This document shows, piece by piece, positions 34,473 to 43,988 of a stretch of 64,000 bases of DNA. The stretch is from positions 11,840 through 75,839 of the forward strand of contig JBAQPU010000023.1 of the NCBI GenBank assembly GCA_049306095.1, given 5' to 3'. Each line of letters starts with the position of its first letter. Position 1 is the first letter of the stretch. Position numbers and translations under genes: made by a program. Origin of the DNA: UBA2336 sp049306095. Lineage in GTDB: Bacteria > Bacteroidota > Bacteroidia > Cytophagales > Cyclobacteriaceae. The notes beneath the pieces are model-generated. The model did not search any database and had not been told where the DNA came from. It was given only the letters and a program-made list of their open reading frames with translations.

Positions 34473-35234
34473 CTATTCCAAAAACTGAATTTGTTTGAGA
34501 TCGAAATACTCCGTGGTTCCATCAACGTTAATCTTCAGCTTGCCGCTATCATCCACACCTGAAATCACCCCCTCCACCAGCTCATTGCCTTTCTTAAATA
34601 GGTGCTTTTCACCAATCCAATACAACGAGTCACGATAGGCACGATCCACGTGATCACGATCTCCTGAACGGAGTTGTAAATATCGTTTCTCAAGGCTTTC
34701 AAGAAGATCGGCCAACACATTTTCCAAAATCAATTCCTGATGAAGCAGGGCGGACATGGAGGTAGCAGTGGAAATTGAAAACTGTTGCTGATTAACATTT
34801 AGGCCAATTCCAACAATACTGTACAAAATAGATTGTCCCTGAAGGTGGTTCTCAATCAAGATGCCGCATACCTTTTTTCCATCCACCATCACATCATTCG
34901 GCCACTTAATCCTTACTTTTTGCGATAAAGTCTGGCTTAAAAAATCATACAATCCAAGCGAAAAGACTTTGTTCAGGTAAAACTGATCTTTTACACTCAG
35001 AAACGATGGTTTAATAATAATAGAGAAGGTCAGGTTTTTTTCCGGCTCGCTGAACCAACTGTTTCCGCGCTGACCGCGACCTGCCGTTTGACGATTGGTG
35101 ATGATAACCGTGCCCTCGGCAACGGTTCCATGCGATTCAATCATACCGGAAGCCTCAACATTAGTGGAGTGACATTCTGGCATAAAAACCAGTGAATGGC
35201 CCATGAAAAGCGTTTTGGCAGGGATTTTATACAA
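34473..35234 (-). CDS. birA: Biotin-[acetyl-CoA-carboxylase] ligase
   Basis: Joins biotin to the carboxyl-carrier protein of acetyl-CoA carboxylase. 253 residues: RQTAGRGQRGNSWFSEPEKN is the biotinyl-AMP loop, KWPNDVMVDGKKVCGILIEN the biotin-binding core, and GVISGVDDSGKLKINVDG the C-terminal SH3-like domain. The N-terminal winged helix of the repressor-type BirA is absent, so it is monofunctional. It is divergent from rsfS across 40 bp. Confidence 0.94.
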   Translation of the reverse strand: MYKIPAKTLFMGHSLVFMPECHSTNVEASGMIESHGTVAEGTVIITNRQTAGRGQRGNSWFSEPEKNLTFSIIIKPSFLSVKDQFYLNKVFSLGLYDFLSQTLSQKVRIKWPNDVMVDGKKVCGILIENHLQGQSILYSIVGIGLNVNQQQFSISTATSMSALLHQELILENVLADLLESLEKRYLQLRSGDRDHVDRAYRDSLYWIGEKHLFKKGNELVEGVISGVDDSGKLKINVDGTTEYFDLKQIQFLE

Positions 35235-35244
35235 GATTATTCTT

Positions 35245-35252
35245 TAGTTTTG
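35245..35252 (+). promoter_or_regulatory. TAnnTTTG promoter of rsfS-ftsH
   Basis: TAGTTTTG is an exact -7 match 22 bp before the rsfS ATG, in the 40-bp gap shared with the divergent birA promoter. Confidence 0.5.
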
Positions 35253-35274
35253 CAAGTAAACCGATTATTACTTA

Positions 35275-35649
35275 ATGGCGAAAAAAAGAAAGGGGTCCGA
35301 AAAGCTTTGTGACGCCATTGTGAAGGGAATGCAGGAAAAGAAAGCAGCCGATATTCTGGTGATGGACCTCAGGAAAGTTAAAAATGCCGTTGCCGACTTC
35401 TTCGTTGTTTGTTCCGGGGGTTCTGATAAACAGTTAGACGCCATTGCCGAATCGGTAGATGCGGAAGTGTTCAAAGCTGTGAAAGAAAATCCGTGGCACA
35501 TTGAAGGAAAAAACAATAAAGAATGGATGCTTCTCGACTACTTTGATGTGGTGGCGCATATTTTCCGGAAAGACCGCAGAGAGTTCTTTGCCCTGGAGAA
35601 ACTATGGGGCGATGCAGAAATGACTGAAATTGAGGACGGCAAGAACTAA
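35275..35649 (+). CDS. rsfS: Ribosomal silencing factor RsfS
   Basis: Binds uL14 and blocks joining of the ribosomal subunits in slow growth. 124 residues: AADILVMDLRKVKNAVADFF with VCSGGSDKQLDAIAESV and HIEGKNNKEWMLLDYFDVV then HIFRKDRREFFALEKLWGDA are all conserved RsfS elements. It lies 42 bp upstream of ftsH, a neighbour pairing that, as I recall, is common in Bacteroidota. Confidence 0.94.
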   Translation: MAKKRKGSEKLCDAIVKGMQEKKAADILVMDLRKVKNAVADFFVVCSGGSDKQLDAIAESVDAEVFKAVKENPWHIEGKNNKEWMLLDYFDVVAHIFRKDRREFFALEKLWGDAEMTEIEDGKN

Positions 35650-35691
35650 AAGGGCCAAAACACGTTATTGATTCAACTTTGATTTAGAGAA

Positions 35692-37707
35692 ATGGCAGAA
35701 AATAAAGAAACTAAAAAAAATCAACCAGGTGCACCAAAAGGCAACTACCAGGTGTGGGTGATTATGGTAACGGTGATGGTTATCCTGGGCGTGGTGTGGA
35801 TGAACTCCGCCAACAACTTAAAAGAAATCAGTCAGGATGCCCTTGAAAATATGTTGCGCAGTGGTGACGTGAAGAAAATCGCGCTCATACAAGAGCAAAA
35901 GATTGTGGAAGTCACGCTTACAGAGGATGCACTGAAAAATGCAAAATACAGCGATATCGAAGAAGGATTTGGCGCAAACAGTTCAGGTCCGCACTATAAA
36001 CATAAGATTAACTCAGTCGATAACTTCGATAACTGGTACAGCGATCTTAAAATTTCAGGGAAGCCATCCTTAGTATCGGAAACACGGGTAGATTATTTCA
36101 GCGTGTTTATTCAATGGGGCTTTCTGATTTTATTATTGTTTGGTTTCTGGATGCTGATGCGCAGGATGACCGGGGGCGGTGGCCCTGGCGGACAAATTTT
36201 CAACATTGGTAAATCAAAAGCTGCGTTGTTTGATGCCGACAACAAAGTTAAAATCACCTTTGCGGATGTGGCCGGCCTGGATGAAGCAAAAGCCGAAGTA
36301 CAGGAGATTGTTGAGTTCTTAAAAACCCCTTCTAAGTTTACCAAACTTGGTGGAAAAATTCCGAAAGGCGCGCTGCTGGTGGGCCCTCCGGGTACCGGTA
36401 AAACCTTGTTGGCAAAAGCCGTTGCCGGTGAAGCGGGCGTTCCGTTCTTCTCCCTTTCCGGTTCAGATTTCGTAGAAATGTTTGTGGGTGTGGGTGCCGC
36501 ACGCGTACGCGACCTGTTTAAACAGGCAAAAGAAAAAGCGCCCTGTATCGTATTCATTGATGAGATTGATGCCATCGGTCGTTCGCGGGGTCGTGGACAG
36601 ATGCCCGGTGCCAATGACGAACGTGAAAATACATTGAACTCGTTGCTGGTTGAGATGGATGGATTTGCTACCGACTCCGGAGTAATTATTCTGGCAGCCA
36701 CCAACCGCCCCGATGTGCTTGACTCCGCCTTGTTACGCCCGGGTCGTTTTGATCGGCAGATCAGCATTGACAAACCCGATATTGTTGGCCGCGAAGCCAT
36801 CTTCCGTGTTCATTTGAAGCCCATCAAGCTTGATCCGGCAGTGGATACTAAAAAGCTGGCGGCCCAAACCCCCGGATTTGCCGGAGCCGAAATTGCCAAC
36901 GTGTGTAACGAAGCTGCCCTGATAGCAGCCCGTAAGGATAAGAAAACAGTAGAGATGATCGACTTTCAGGATGCCATTGATCGTGTTATCGGTGGTCTTG
37001 AAAAGAAAACAAAAATTATCTCTCCTGAAGAAAAGAGAATTGTTGCGTACCACGAAGCAGGCCATGCGGTTGCAGGTTGGTTTTTAGAACATGCCGATCC
37101 CTTGGTAAAGGTGAGTATTGTACCCCGCGGTGTGGCCGCATTAGGTTATGCTCAGTACCTTCCGAAAGAACAGTTTCTGTATCAGACCGAACAACTCATG
37201 GACGAAATGTGCATGGCGTTTGGTGGTCGCGTTGCCGAGGACATTGTGTTTGGAAAAATTTCTACCGGTGCATTAAGTGACCTGGAGCGCATTACCAAAA
37301 TGGCGTACAGCATGGTTACCGTGTATGGCATGAATAAAGAGATCGGAAACATCTCCTTCTATGATTCAAAACAATCTGATTATACTTTTAATAAACCTTA
37401 TTCAGATGCCACTGCTCAACGGATTGACCAGCAGGTAAAAGAAATTGTAGATGAGGCATACAATCGTACCAAAAGCCTGCTGATGAAGCACCGCGAACAC
37501 CTGGAAGTAATCGCGAAGGAGTTACTGGAAAAAGAAATCCTGTTCCAGTCAGATCTGGAGCGATTAATTGGAAAACGGCCGTTTGAAAAGCCTACTACCT
37601 ACCAGCAGTTTACAAATGGTAAACCGGAGGAGCCTGCCAAAACTCAGGAAAACGGTCAGCCAACAACCGAATCAAAAACTGAAACACCGGCTTCGGAAAT
37701 TAAGTGA
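35692..37707 (+). CDS. ftsH: ATP-dependent zinc metalloprotease FtsH
   Basis: Membrane AAA+ protease for quality control. 671 residues. Two transmembrane helices (about 22-40 and 140-157) enclose a periplasmic domain. AAA+ part: Walker A VGPPGTGKTLLAKAVAGEAG, pore FVEMFVGVGAARVRD, Walker B CIVFIDEIDAIG, SRH ATNRPDVLDSALLRPGRFDR. Zn-protease HEAGH near 460 with the third ligand in LSDLERITKMAY. The C-terminal 45 residues are a low-complexity Gln/Thr/Lys tail. A terminator follows. Confidence 0.97.
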   Translation: MAENKETKKNQPGAPKGNYQVWVIMVTVMVILGVVWMNSANNLKEISQDALENMLRSGDVKKIALIQEQKIVEVTLTEDALKNAKYSDIEEGFGANSSGPHYKHKINSVDNFDNWYSDLKISGKPSLVSETRVDYFSVFIQWGFLILLLFGFWMLMRRMTGGGGPGGQIFNIGKSKAALFDADNKVKITFADVAGLDEAKAEVQEIVEFLKTPSKFTKLGGKIPKGALLVGPPGTGKTLLAKAVAGEAGVPFFSLSGSDFVEMFVGVGAARVRDLFKQAKEKAPCIVFIDEIDAIGRSRGRGQMPGANDERENTLNSLLVEMDGFATDSGVIILAATNRPDVLDSALLRPGRFDRQISIDKPDIVGREAIFRVHLKPIKLDPAVDTKKLAAQTPGFAGAEIANVCNEAALIAARKDKKTVEMIDFQDAIDRVIGGLEKKTKIISPEEKRIVAYHEAGHAVAGWFLEHADPLVKVSIVPRGVAALGYAQYLPKEQFLYQTEQLMDEMCMAFGGRVAEDIVFGKISTGALSDLERITKMAYSMVTVYGMNKEIGNISFYDSKQSDYTFNKPYSDATAQRIDQQVKEIVDEAYNRTKSLLMKHREHLEVIAKELLEKEILFQSDLERLIGKRPFEKPTTYQQFTNGKPEEPAKTQENGQPTTESKTETPASEIK

Positions 37708-37729
37708 TATCCGAACAAAACAATTTCAA

Positions 37730-37767
37730 AATCAGGTATGGACTACAGTACCTGATTTTTTATTTTT
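37730..37767 (+). terminator. Terminator after ftsH
   Basis: AATCAGGTA (37730-37738), 10-nt loop, TACCTGATT (37749-37757), then TTTTATTTTT. It lies between ftsH and lpxH. Confidence 0.8.
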
Positions 37768-37801
37768 AGGTTTCAACAGGCTCAACCTGACAGTAAGGTT
37801 C

Positions 37802-38566
37802 ATGACCATATCCCTCCCATCCGGCAAAAAAATATTCTTCGCTTCAGATTTTCACCTGGGCGTGCCCGATCCTAAACAAAGCCTGGAACGCGAAAAGAAA
37901 ATTGTTCGGTGGTTAGACACTGTAAAACACGAGGCCCACAGCATTTACCTGATGGGCGATATTTTTGATTTCTGGTTCGAGTACAAACATGCCATCCCAA
38001 AAGGGTTTATCCGGCTGCAGGGTAAATTAGCCGAGTTGACCGATGCCGGTATACCAGTCACGTTCTTCACCGGCAATCACGATATGTGGATGTTCGATTA
38101 CTTTACAAAAGAGATCAACATTCCCATTTATCGCGAACCCATTCAACTGGAAATCAATCATCAACTGCTCATGATCGGCCATGGCGATGGCCTGGGCCCG
38201 GGTGATGCCTCGTACAAAATCCTTAAAAAATTTTTTAACAGCAGCATCTGCCAGTGGTTGTTTGCGCGCCTTCATCCAAACCTTGGCATAGGCATTGCTC
38301 ACTACTGGTCAAGAAAAAGCAGGATCAGCAACATTAAGCGGGAAGAAAAATTTCAGGGAGAAGCAAATGAATTTCTGCTAACCTATTGTAAGGAACAGGA
38401 AAAAACCAATCATCACGACTTCTATATTTTCGGGCACCGGCACCTTCCACTCGATTTAAAAGTTTCTGAAAACAGCCGGTATATTAATTTAGGTGAATGG
38501 GTGCATTTTAATACTTATGCTGAGTATGACGGAAACCAGGTCTATCTTAAAACATTCAACGATTAA
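37802..38566 (+). CDS. UDP-2,3-diacylglucosamine diphosphatase (LpxH-like)
   Basis: Releases UMP from UDP-diacylglucosamine in lipid A synthesis. 254 residues from the ATG giving MTISLPSGKKIFFASDFHLG; an open frame upstream overlaps ftsH and its terminator and is not used. Metal ligands of the metallophosphatase: ASDFHLG, GDIFDFW, GNHDMW, GHGDGLG and FGHRHLP. The length and the FWFEYK motif fit the LpxH branch common in Bacteroidota. The next gene starts within 20 bp. Confidence 0.9.
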   Translation: MTISLPSGKKIFFASDFHLGVPDPKQSLEREKKIVRWLDTVKHEAHSIYLMGDIFDFWFEYKHAIPKGFIRLQGKLAELTDAGIPVTFFTGNHDMWMFDYFTKEINIPIYREPIQLEINHQLLMIGHGDGLGPGDASYKILKKFFNSSICQWLFARLHPNLGIGIAHYWSRKSRISNIKREEKFQGEANEFLLTYCKEQEKTNHHDFYIFGHRHLPLDLKVSENSRYINLGEWVHFNTYAEYDGNQVYLKTFND

Positions 38567-38582
38567 CAGGAGAGTACTGTTG

Positions 38583-39344
38583 ATGACAGCTTGCCTGCTG
38601 ACAACCTCCCTCTGCACTTACTCTCAAAATCTTCTCAGTCGCATCGAAATCGACTCCATTCAATCGGCTTATGTTGACAGGCCCGGAGATGTATATGTGT
38701 TGCTGAAAAACAACTCACTCACTAAATTCGATCAGAACGGGAAATTTCTTAATCATCAGAATTTTCCTGAGCCCCCTACCCTGTTTGATCCACGCGATGG
38801 TTCACGGGCTTTCGTTTACGTTCAGAAACTCCAACAGTGTTCATTTTATTCTGAAGGAACAAGACAGGAATATAAAATTGAGCCTCACTATGCTATTGAT
38901 CCGGTGTTGGTCTGTTCGTCCGGTGATCACCAGCTATGGGTGGTTGACCGTTCAGACTGGAGTATCAAACGCATTAATCCTGCTCAATCAAACGTTGTAG
39001 CAGAGGCATGGATCGATCAAAAACAATTTACCCAAGCTCCTGCATTCATTTTTTTGCGCGAGTATCAGAATTTTCTTTTCATGATCGAAAAAAATACCGG
39101 TATCCTGGTTTTCAACAACCTGGGAACGCAAATCAAAAAAATTGCGGTTACAGGAATCGACTACCTGGGCTTTCTTGGTGAAGAAGTGTACTACAAAAAA
39201 GAAGGTAAGCTTATTTTTTTCGACCTGTATGACGGCTCGACAAGGGAAATACCGGTTGATCCTGCCTGTAAATATGTGCTGCTCACCGATACGCGTAAGT
39301 TCCTGGTATACGGGAATAAAATCGAGATTTTGGATATCAATTGA
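38583..39344 (+). CDS. Exported protein of unknown function, propeller-like
   Basis: 253 residues from the ATG at 38583, which gives MTACLLTTSLCTYSQN as the signal; the frame is open further up into lpxH, and a TTG at 38580 or an ATG at 38493 are other options. The body has repeated strand pairs of the form GDVYVLLKNNSLTKFDQNGK and NFLFMIEKNTGILVFNNLG, suggesting a small beta propeller. It is probably cotranscribed with lpxH (17 bp apart). Function not recognised. Confidence 0.65.
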   Translation: MTACLLTTSLCTYSQNLLSRIEIDSIQSAYVDRPGDVYVLLKNNSLTKFDQNGKFLNHQNFPEPPTLFDPRDGSRAFVYVQKLQQCSFYSEGTRQEYKIEPHYAIDPVLVCSSGDHQLWVVDRSDWSIKRINPAQSNVVAEAWIDQKQFTQAPAFIFLREYQNFLFMIEKNTGILVFNNLGTQIKKIAVTGIDYLGFLGEEVYYKKEGKLIFFDLYDGSTREIPVDPACKYVLLTDTRKFLVYGNKIEILDIN

Positions 39345-39502
39345 ATGATTTACGGGGGTTAGTACTGTAAACCCTTACAAACAATCTTGCAAAATCGAAC
39401 ACAAAAACCGTTCATTTATGAACAGTTTTGTACATTCAAGGACAGGTAAACGCCATGAATTAAGCTGATTCCACTAAAAACCTGTCTGGCACAAAATTTT
39501 CC

Positions 39503-40900
39503 ATGAAAGCGGACAACCAAACCCAAACTATGAATTCGGAAGGTGGTAAAATCTTAATGGTCGATGATGACGAGGATGTGTTGTTGGCGGCCAAAATGCT
39601 TTTGAAAAAACAGAATCACCATGTCATCATTGAGAAGAACCCGAACAAAATACCGTTCCTCCTCAATAACGATACCTACGATGTGATTTTGCTGGATATG
39701 AATTTCAGCAAAGACATTACCAGTGGCAAAGAGGGTTTTTACTGGCTTGAGAAAATATTGGAGAAAGATCCACAAGCGGTAGTAATCTTAATCACCGCTT
39801 TTGGCGATGTGGAGATGGCCGTAAAAGCATTGAAGCAGGGCGCCACTGATTTTGTTCTGAAACCCTGGCAAAACGAAAAACTGATTGCCACCATATCAAC
39901 AGCCATTCGCCTTCGTCAGTCGTACAGCGAAGTTGATAAACTGAGAAAAGCCAAAGAAATGCTGGAGGAACAAATCAGCAAACCCTTCGGTGAAATCATT
40001 GGCGAGAGTCCAGCCATTAAGGAAGTTTTTGGGTTGGTCGAAAAAGTTGCCAGGACCGATGCCAACGTGCTGATTTTAGGAGAAAACGGAACAGGAAAAG
40101 AATTGATTGCGCGCGCCATTCACCAGCGTTCGCTCCGCAAAGATGGCAGCTTTGTTTCGGTTGATATGGGCGCCATTACGGAGACACTCTTCGAAAGCGA
40201 ATTATTCGGTCATAAGAAAGGTGCCTTCACCGATGCACGTGAAGACAGGCCCGGCAGGTTTGAATTAGCCAATGGCGGAACGTTGTTCCTGGATGAAATA
40301 GGAAACCTGAGTTTGAGTTTGCAGAGCAAGCTATTAAGTGCATTACAATCGCGGCAGGTAACGCGGGTGGGCTCGAACCAGTCCATCCCGGTAGATATCC
40401 GTCTGATCTGCGCGACCAATATGCCCCTGCATCAAATGGTGAAAGACGGAACCTTCCGTCAGGATTTACTCTACCGCATCAACACCGTAGAAATTCGTGT
40501 GCCTCCTTTGTGCGACCGCGTAGAAGATATTCCGCTTCTGGCACAACACTACCTGGATCATTATGCCCGCAAGTATCACAAAGCGGTGAACACCATTTCA
40601 GCAGGAGCCACCGACAAACTAAAGCGTTACCCCTGGCCCGGAAATATCCGTGAACTGCAGCACTCCATTGAACGCGCGGTGATCATGACCGACTCGGCCT
40701 CTCTTCAGGAAAGTGATTTTCTTTTTAGTCGCCCGGTATCGTCCAGTGCCTCGCCCGAGACCCTCAACCTGGATGAAGTCGAAAAAGCGGCCATTGTTAA
40801 GGCGTTGAGTTTATACAGCGGAAACATTTCAAAAGCTGCCGATGAACTGGGTCTAACGCGCGCCTCTCTTTATCGCAGAATGGAAAAGTATGGGCTTTAA
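39503..40900 (+). CDS. Sigma-54-dependent response regulator (NtrC family)
   Basis: 465 residues. The N-terminal receiver has MVDDDEDVLL and the phosphoacceptor Asp in VILLDMNFSK. The AAA+ domain shows Walker A GENGTGKELIARAIH, the sigma-54 contact loop as GAFTDA (usually GAFTGA), GGTLFLDEIGNLS and R-finger region LLYRINTVEIRVPPL. The C-terminus has the Fis-type HTH NISKAADELGLTRASLYRRM. It overlaps its kinase by 11 bp. GAFTDA is, as I recall, common in this phylum. Confidence 0.94.
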   Translation: MKADNQTQTMNSEGGKILMVDDDEDVLLAAKMLLKKQNHHVIIEKNPNKIPFLLNNDTYDVILLDMNFSKDITSGKEGFYWLEKILEKDPQAVVILITAFGDVEMAVKALKQGATDFVLKPWQNEKLIATISTAIRLRQSYSEVDKLRKAKEMLEEQISKPFGEIIGESPAIKEVFGLVEKVARTDANVLILGENGTGKELIARAIHQRSLRKDGSFVSVDMGAITETLFESELFGHKKGAFTDAREDRPGRFELANGGTLFLDEIGNLSLSLQSKLLSALQSRQVTRVGSNQSIPVDIRLICATNMPLHQMVKDGTFRQDLLYRINTVEIRVPPLCDRVEDIPLLAQHYLDHYARKYHKAVNTISAGATDKLKRYPWPGNIRELQHSIERAVIMTDSASLQESDFLFSRPVSSSASPETLNLDEVEKAAIVKALSLYSGNISKAADELGLTRASLYRRMEKYGL

Positions 40901-42242
40901 CTGGAAATCTCCGGTCTTTCCCCGTGTGGCCATCCTGGCTGGTTCTATTTTTGTGTTTGGGTTTTTCCTGTTCAACCAAAACAACTACGTTCTGGCCCTG
41001 GTCTTTTTAGGATTGATCATTTTTCAAATCCGGCAACTGGTAGAAGTAGTTGATCATGCCAACAAAGACATCATCTCTTTTTTTGATGCAGTTAAATTTG
41101 ACGACCTGTCAGCCTCCTTTAAAACCGATAGTCAGGATCCGGGCATTCAACGTCTGCACAAGGAACTGAATGAAGCCATTACCAAGCTGCGAAACTCCCG
41201 TCAGGAAAAAGATTCCGACTACCTGTTTTACAAAAACATTGTCATGCACGTGGGGATCGGACTGATCACTTTCAAAGAAGAGAACGGGAAGATCGAAACT
41301 TTTAATAGTGCTGCGCGAAAGATTCTTAAAATCACCCGCGCTGAAACAATAAACGATTTAAAAGAGGTGAGCGAAACCCTGGTGAATGTTTTTATGCGTT
41401 TGCGAACCGGAGGAAGAGAGTTAGTCAGGCTTAAACTGGGTGAAGAGGTTATTCAGCTTTCCGTTTATGCTATTGAGTTGACCCTCCGTGGCGAGAACCT
41501 GAAACTCATATCCCTGCAAAACATTCAAAGCGAACTGGAAGAAAAAGAAATGGAGGCATGGCAAAACCTGGTGCGTGTGCTCACCCATGAAATTATGAAT
41601 TCCGTTACGCCCATTTCCTCGCTGGCAGGAACCATTGATGACGAACTGAAAATTCACTTACGCGATGAAAAGGATAAACCGTTACAAAAAGAACAACTGG
41701 AAGATATTCACCTTTCCTTGCAAACCATCAGCAAACGCAGCGAAGGACTGATTCATTTCGTAAAAGAATTCAGAAGCCTCACCCACATTCCCAAGCCAAA
41801 GCCGGTTACCATTTTGGTGTGTTCGCTTTTTGAGGAAATCAGGATGCTGAACAAAACGGAATTGCTCGAAAAAAATATCAAACTGGAGATTTCCGTTGAA
41901 CCGGAAGACCTTACCCTGACGGCCGATAAAACCATGACCGAGCAAGTGCTCATCAATCTTATAAAAAATGCAATTCAGGCATTTGAAGAACAGGAAGAAA
42001 AATCCATTGTACTGAGGGGGTATTACAACGATAAGATGAGGCCTGTGATTTCGGTAAGGGATAACGGTACCGGCATTGATCCGGAAGCCCTCGAAAAAAT
42101 TTTCATCCCCTTTTATACCACCAAAAAAACCGGTTCGGGAATTGGCCTGAGTTTATCGCGCCAGTTTATGCGGCAGCACCAGGGATCGCTAACCGTAAAA
42201 TCTACGGTTAGTAAGGGGACAGAATTTTTTATGCGTTTTTAA
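40890..42242 (+). CDS. Sensor histidine kinase (NtrY-like), partner of the NtrC-type regulator
   Basis: 450 residues: two N-terminal transmembrane helices (about 11-50), a PAS-like domain (YKNIVMHVGIGLITFKEENG), phosphoacceptor His in VRVLTHEIMNSVTPISSLAG, N box EQVLINLIKNAIQAF, VRDNGTGIDPEALE and TGSGIGLSLSRQFM. It is translated from within the 3' end of the regulator gene, so the two form a coupled pair. The signal is unknown; the NtrY likeness suggests redox or nitrogen state, but this is not shown. Confidence 0.92.
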   Translation: MGFNWKSPVFPRVAILAGSIFVFGFFLFNQNNYVLALVFLGLIIFQIRQLVEVVDHANKDIISFFDAVKFDDLSASFKTDSQDPGIQRLHKELNEAITKLRNSRQEKDSDYLFYKNIVMHVGIGLITFKEENGKIETFNSAARKILKITRAETINDLKEVSETLVNVFMRLRTGGRELVRLKLGEEVIQLSVYAIELTLRGENLKLISLQNIQSELEEKEMEAWQNLVRVLTHEIMNSVTPISSLAGTIDDELKIHLRDEKDKPLQKEQLEDIHLSLQTISKRSEGLIHFVKEFRSLTHIPKPKPVTILVCSLFEEIRMLNKTELLEKNIKLEISVEPEDLTLTADKTMTEQVLINLIKNAIQAFEEQEEKSIVLRGYYNDKMRPVISVRDNGTGIDPEALEKIFIPFYTTKKTGSGIGLSLSRQFMRQHQGSLTVKSTVSKGTEFFMRF

Positions 42243-42360
42243 ACCCCAATAATGCACTGGAATTGCGTTGCATCATAACGGTTAAAGTTCCCGGTTGAGC
42301 GGGGGCTGCTGCTCATTGTTTCATTGAAATTTTATACATTTACAAAATTTTTTACACGCC

Positions 42361-42606
42361 ATGCAAGATGTTTCCAAACGCGTAGCCCAAATACTAATTG
42401 AAAAGCTGGGCATTGCCGAATCTGAAATTACACCCGATGCCAGCCTGGTAAAAGATTTAGGAATTGATTCTCTCGACTACGCTGAGATTGTCATGGATTT
42501 TGAACAAACATTCGATATAAAAATACCGGATGACGATGCCGAGAAATTATCAACCATTGGCAGCGCAGTGAAATACATTGAAAATAAACTGGCGGATAAA
42601 AAGTAA
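42361..42606 (+). CDS. acpP: Acyl carrier protein
   Basis: 81 residues. The 4'-phosphopantetheine serine is residue 37 in KDLGIDSLDYAEIVMDFEQT, followed by FDIKIPDDDAEKLSTIGSAV, both typical of AcpP. It stands alone here, apart from fab genes, so it may be a second ACP. A TACATTTA box, one base off the Bacteroidota -7 consensus, is about 25 bp upstream. Confidence 0.94.
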   Translation: MQDVSKRVAQILIEKLGIAESEITPDASLVKDLGIDSLDYAEIVMDFEQTFDIKIPDDDAEKLSTIGSAVKYIENKLADKK

Positions 42607-42617
42607 TTAGAAGCCAT

Positions 42618-42962
42618 CTATTTCCCCTGCTCCGATTCGAAGTAGCTGCACAACCGTACCGATTTTTCAGCGATCTCTTTCGTATACCGTTGCGATTTTT
42701 TTTCGGTTTTTACTTCCGTTAACCACCATCCATTACTCTCATCATCCCAGGTAACAACAAATTTTTCTGAACTGAGCAACACCATATCCATTTCATAAAT
42801 CTCTTCTTCATGCTTATCGCGATGACCGGTAAACTGCAACAGGAAATGATTCTTCTTAAAAAGTTCACCTTTCAGGCAATCGATACTGCTCAGCTTCATC
42901 AGCAGGCGGGCTTCTTTGTCCCATGCCTTAAACTTGAACGTACGGGAAGTAAACGCTATCAT
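42618..42962 (-). CDS. Hypothetical cytoplasmic protein
   Basis: 114 residues from the ATG giving MIAFTSRTFKFKAWDKEARL; a longer frame to 43088 would run into the lipid kinase gene on the other strand and is not used. It has mixed alpha/beta character (EEEIYEMDMVLLSSEKFVVT, DDESNGWWLTEV) and ends with a charged helix. No family recognised. Divergent from the lipid kinase across 31 bp. Confidence 0.6.
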   Translation of the reverse strand: MIAFTSRTFKFKAWDKEARLLMKLSSIDCLKGELFKKNHFLLQFTGHRDKHEEEIYEMDMVLLSSEKFVVTWDDESNGWWLTEVKTEKKSQRYTKEIAEKSVRLCSYFESEQGK

Positions 42963-42993
42963 ATCGATAAAAAATTTAGTAACGTTGAATGCT

Positions 42994-43911
42994 ATGAGCG
43001 AAGTTAAGAACGTATTGTTCATTATCAATAAAACATCAGGAACCGGATACGCATCAGAAATTGACCGAAAAATTGCGGACGCCTGCAAAAAGAATAACCT
43101 TGAATATTCCGTTCAATTCACAACCGGTCCCGGCCACGCAACCGTATTGGCGAAAGAGGGGGCTGCAAAAAATTATGATCGTGTAATTGCTGTGGGTGGC
43201 GATGGAACCGTGAACGAAGTTGCGCAAGGCCTGCTTCACACCTCCACCCCGATGGGCATCATCCCGAAAGGATCGGGAAACGGGTTAGCACGTCACCTGG
43301 GAATCTCCATGAAAATACAAACGGCCCTGACTCAGGTGTTAAATGGAACAGTACTAACGATGGACACGTTCAGCATGAACGGCCACTTATCGCTCAATGT
43401 ATCGGGCGTAGGATTTGACGGCCACATTGCCAATCTTTTTAATGCAGGCAAGAAGCGCGGGTTCTGGAGTTACACCAAGTTGGTCATCCGCGAATTTATG
43501 CGCTACCCACAATTTGATGCTACCATTCAATTAACTGCACAGGGTGGTCAAGTTTCTTCCATAACAACGCAATCGTTCATGATTGCCATTGCCAATGCAT
43601 CGCAATATGGAAATAATGCGTGGGTAGCTCCGGAAGCATCCATCATGGATCAAACGCTGCAATTAGCCCTCATCAAAAAAGTGCCGGCCCAACGCGGGTT
43701 TCACTTTGGCTACCAGATGTTCACCGGAAAACTGGAAACCGGAAAAGATTATGAATGTCTTTCGTTTCAAAAAGGTACTATTCAAACCCCTGCTCCTGTA
43801 TCCTTTCATATTGATGGTGAGCCGTGCGGTCATGCCGATTTCTTTACTTTTGAAATCATCCCGCACTCGCTTCGCATGGTCGTACCCACACACCGCATGA
43901 GGAAAATATAA
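42994..43911 (+). CDS. Diacylglycerol kinase-like lipid kinase (YegS/DgkB family)
   Basis: 305 residues from the ATG giving MSEVKNVLFIINKTSGTGY. ATP motif VIAVGGDGTVNEVAQGLL, then GIIPKGSGNGLARHLGI, both diagnostic of the DAGK catalytic domain. The C-terminal part has FHIDGEPCGHADFFTFEI, the conserved DGE strand. It phosphorylates a lipid such as diacylglycerol or an alkyl/sphingoid base; Bacteroidota make sphingolipids, so the latter is possible. Monocistronic. Confidence 0.92.
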   Translation: MSEVKNVLFIINKTSGTGYASEIDRKIADACKKNNLEYSVQFTTGPGHATVLAKEGAAKNYDRVIAVGGDGTVNEVAQGLLHTSTPMGIIPKGSGNGLARHLGISMKIQTALTQVLNGTVLTMDTFSMNGHLSLNVSGVGFDGHIANLFNAGKKRGFWSYTKLVIREFMRYPQFDATIQLTAQGGQVSSITTQSFMIAIANASQYGNNAWVAPEASIMDQTLQLALIKKVPAQRGFHFGYQMFTGKLETGKDYECLSFQKGTIQTPAPVSFHIDGEPCGHADFFTFEIIPHSLRMVVPTHRMRKI

Positions 43912-43988
43912 AATACCGAATATTGGGTGACATCATTCTTCTTGCATTTACGTTTAGTTAGTGGCAAACAATTAAACCCAAATTCTGT

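Noticed and set aside
37568..37801. Upstream extension of LpxH into ftsH
   Set aside because: It overlaps the ftsH tail in another frame and crosses a strong terminator hairpin.
42243..42290. Sigma-54 promoter (TGGAATTGCGTTGCAT) before acpP
   Set aside because: The GG-to-GC spacing is one base short of the -24/-12 consensus and the CAC part is missing, despite the NtrC-type regulator next door.
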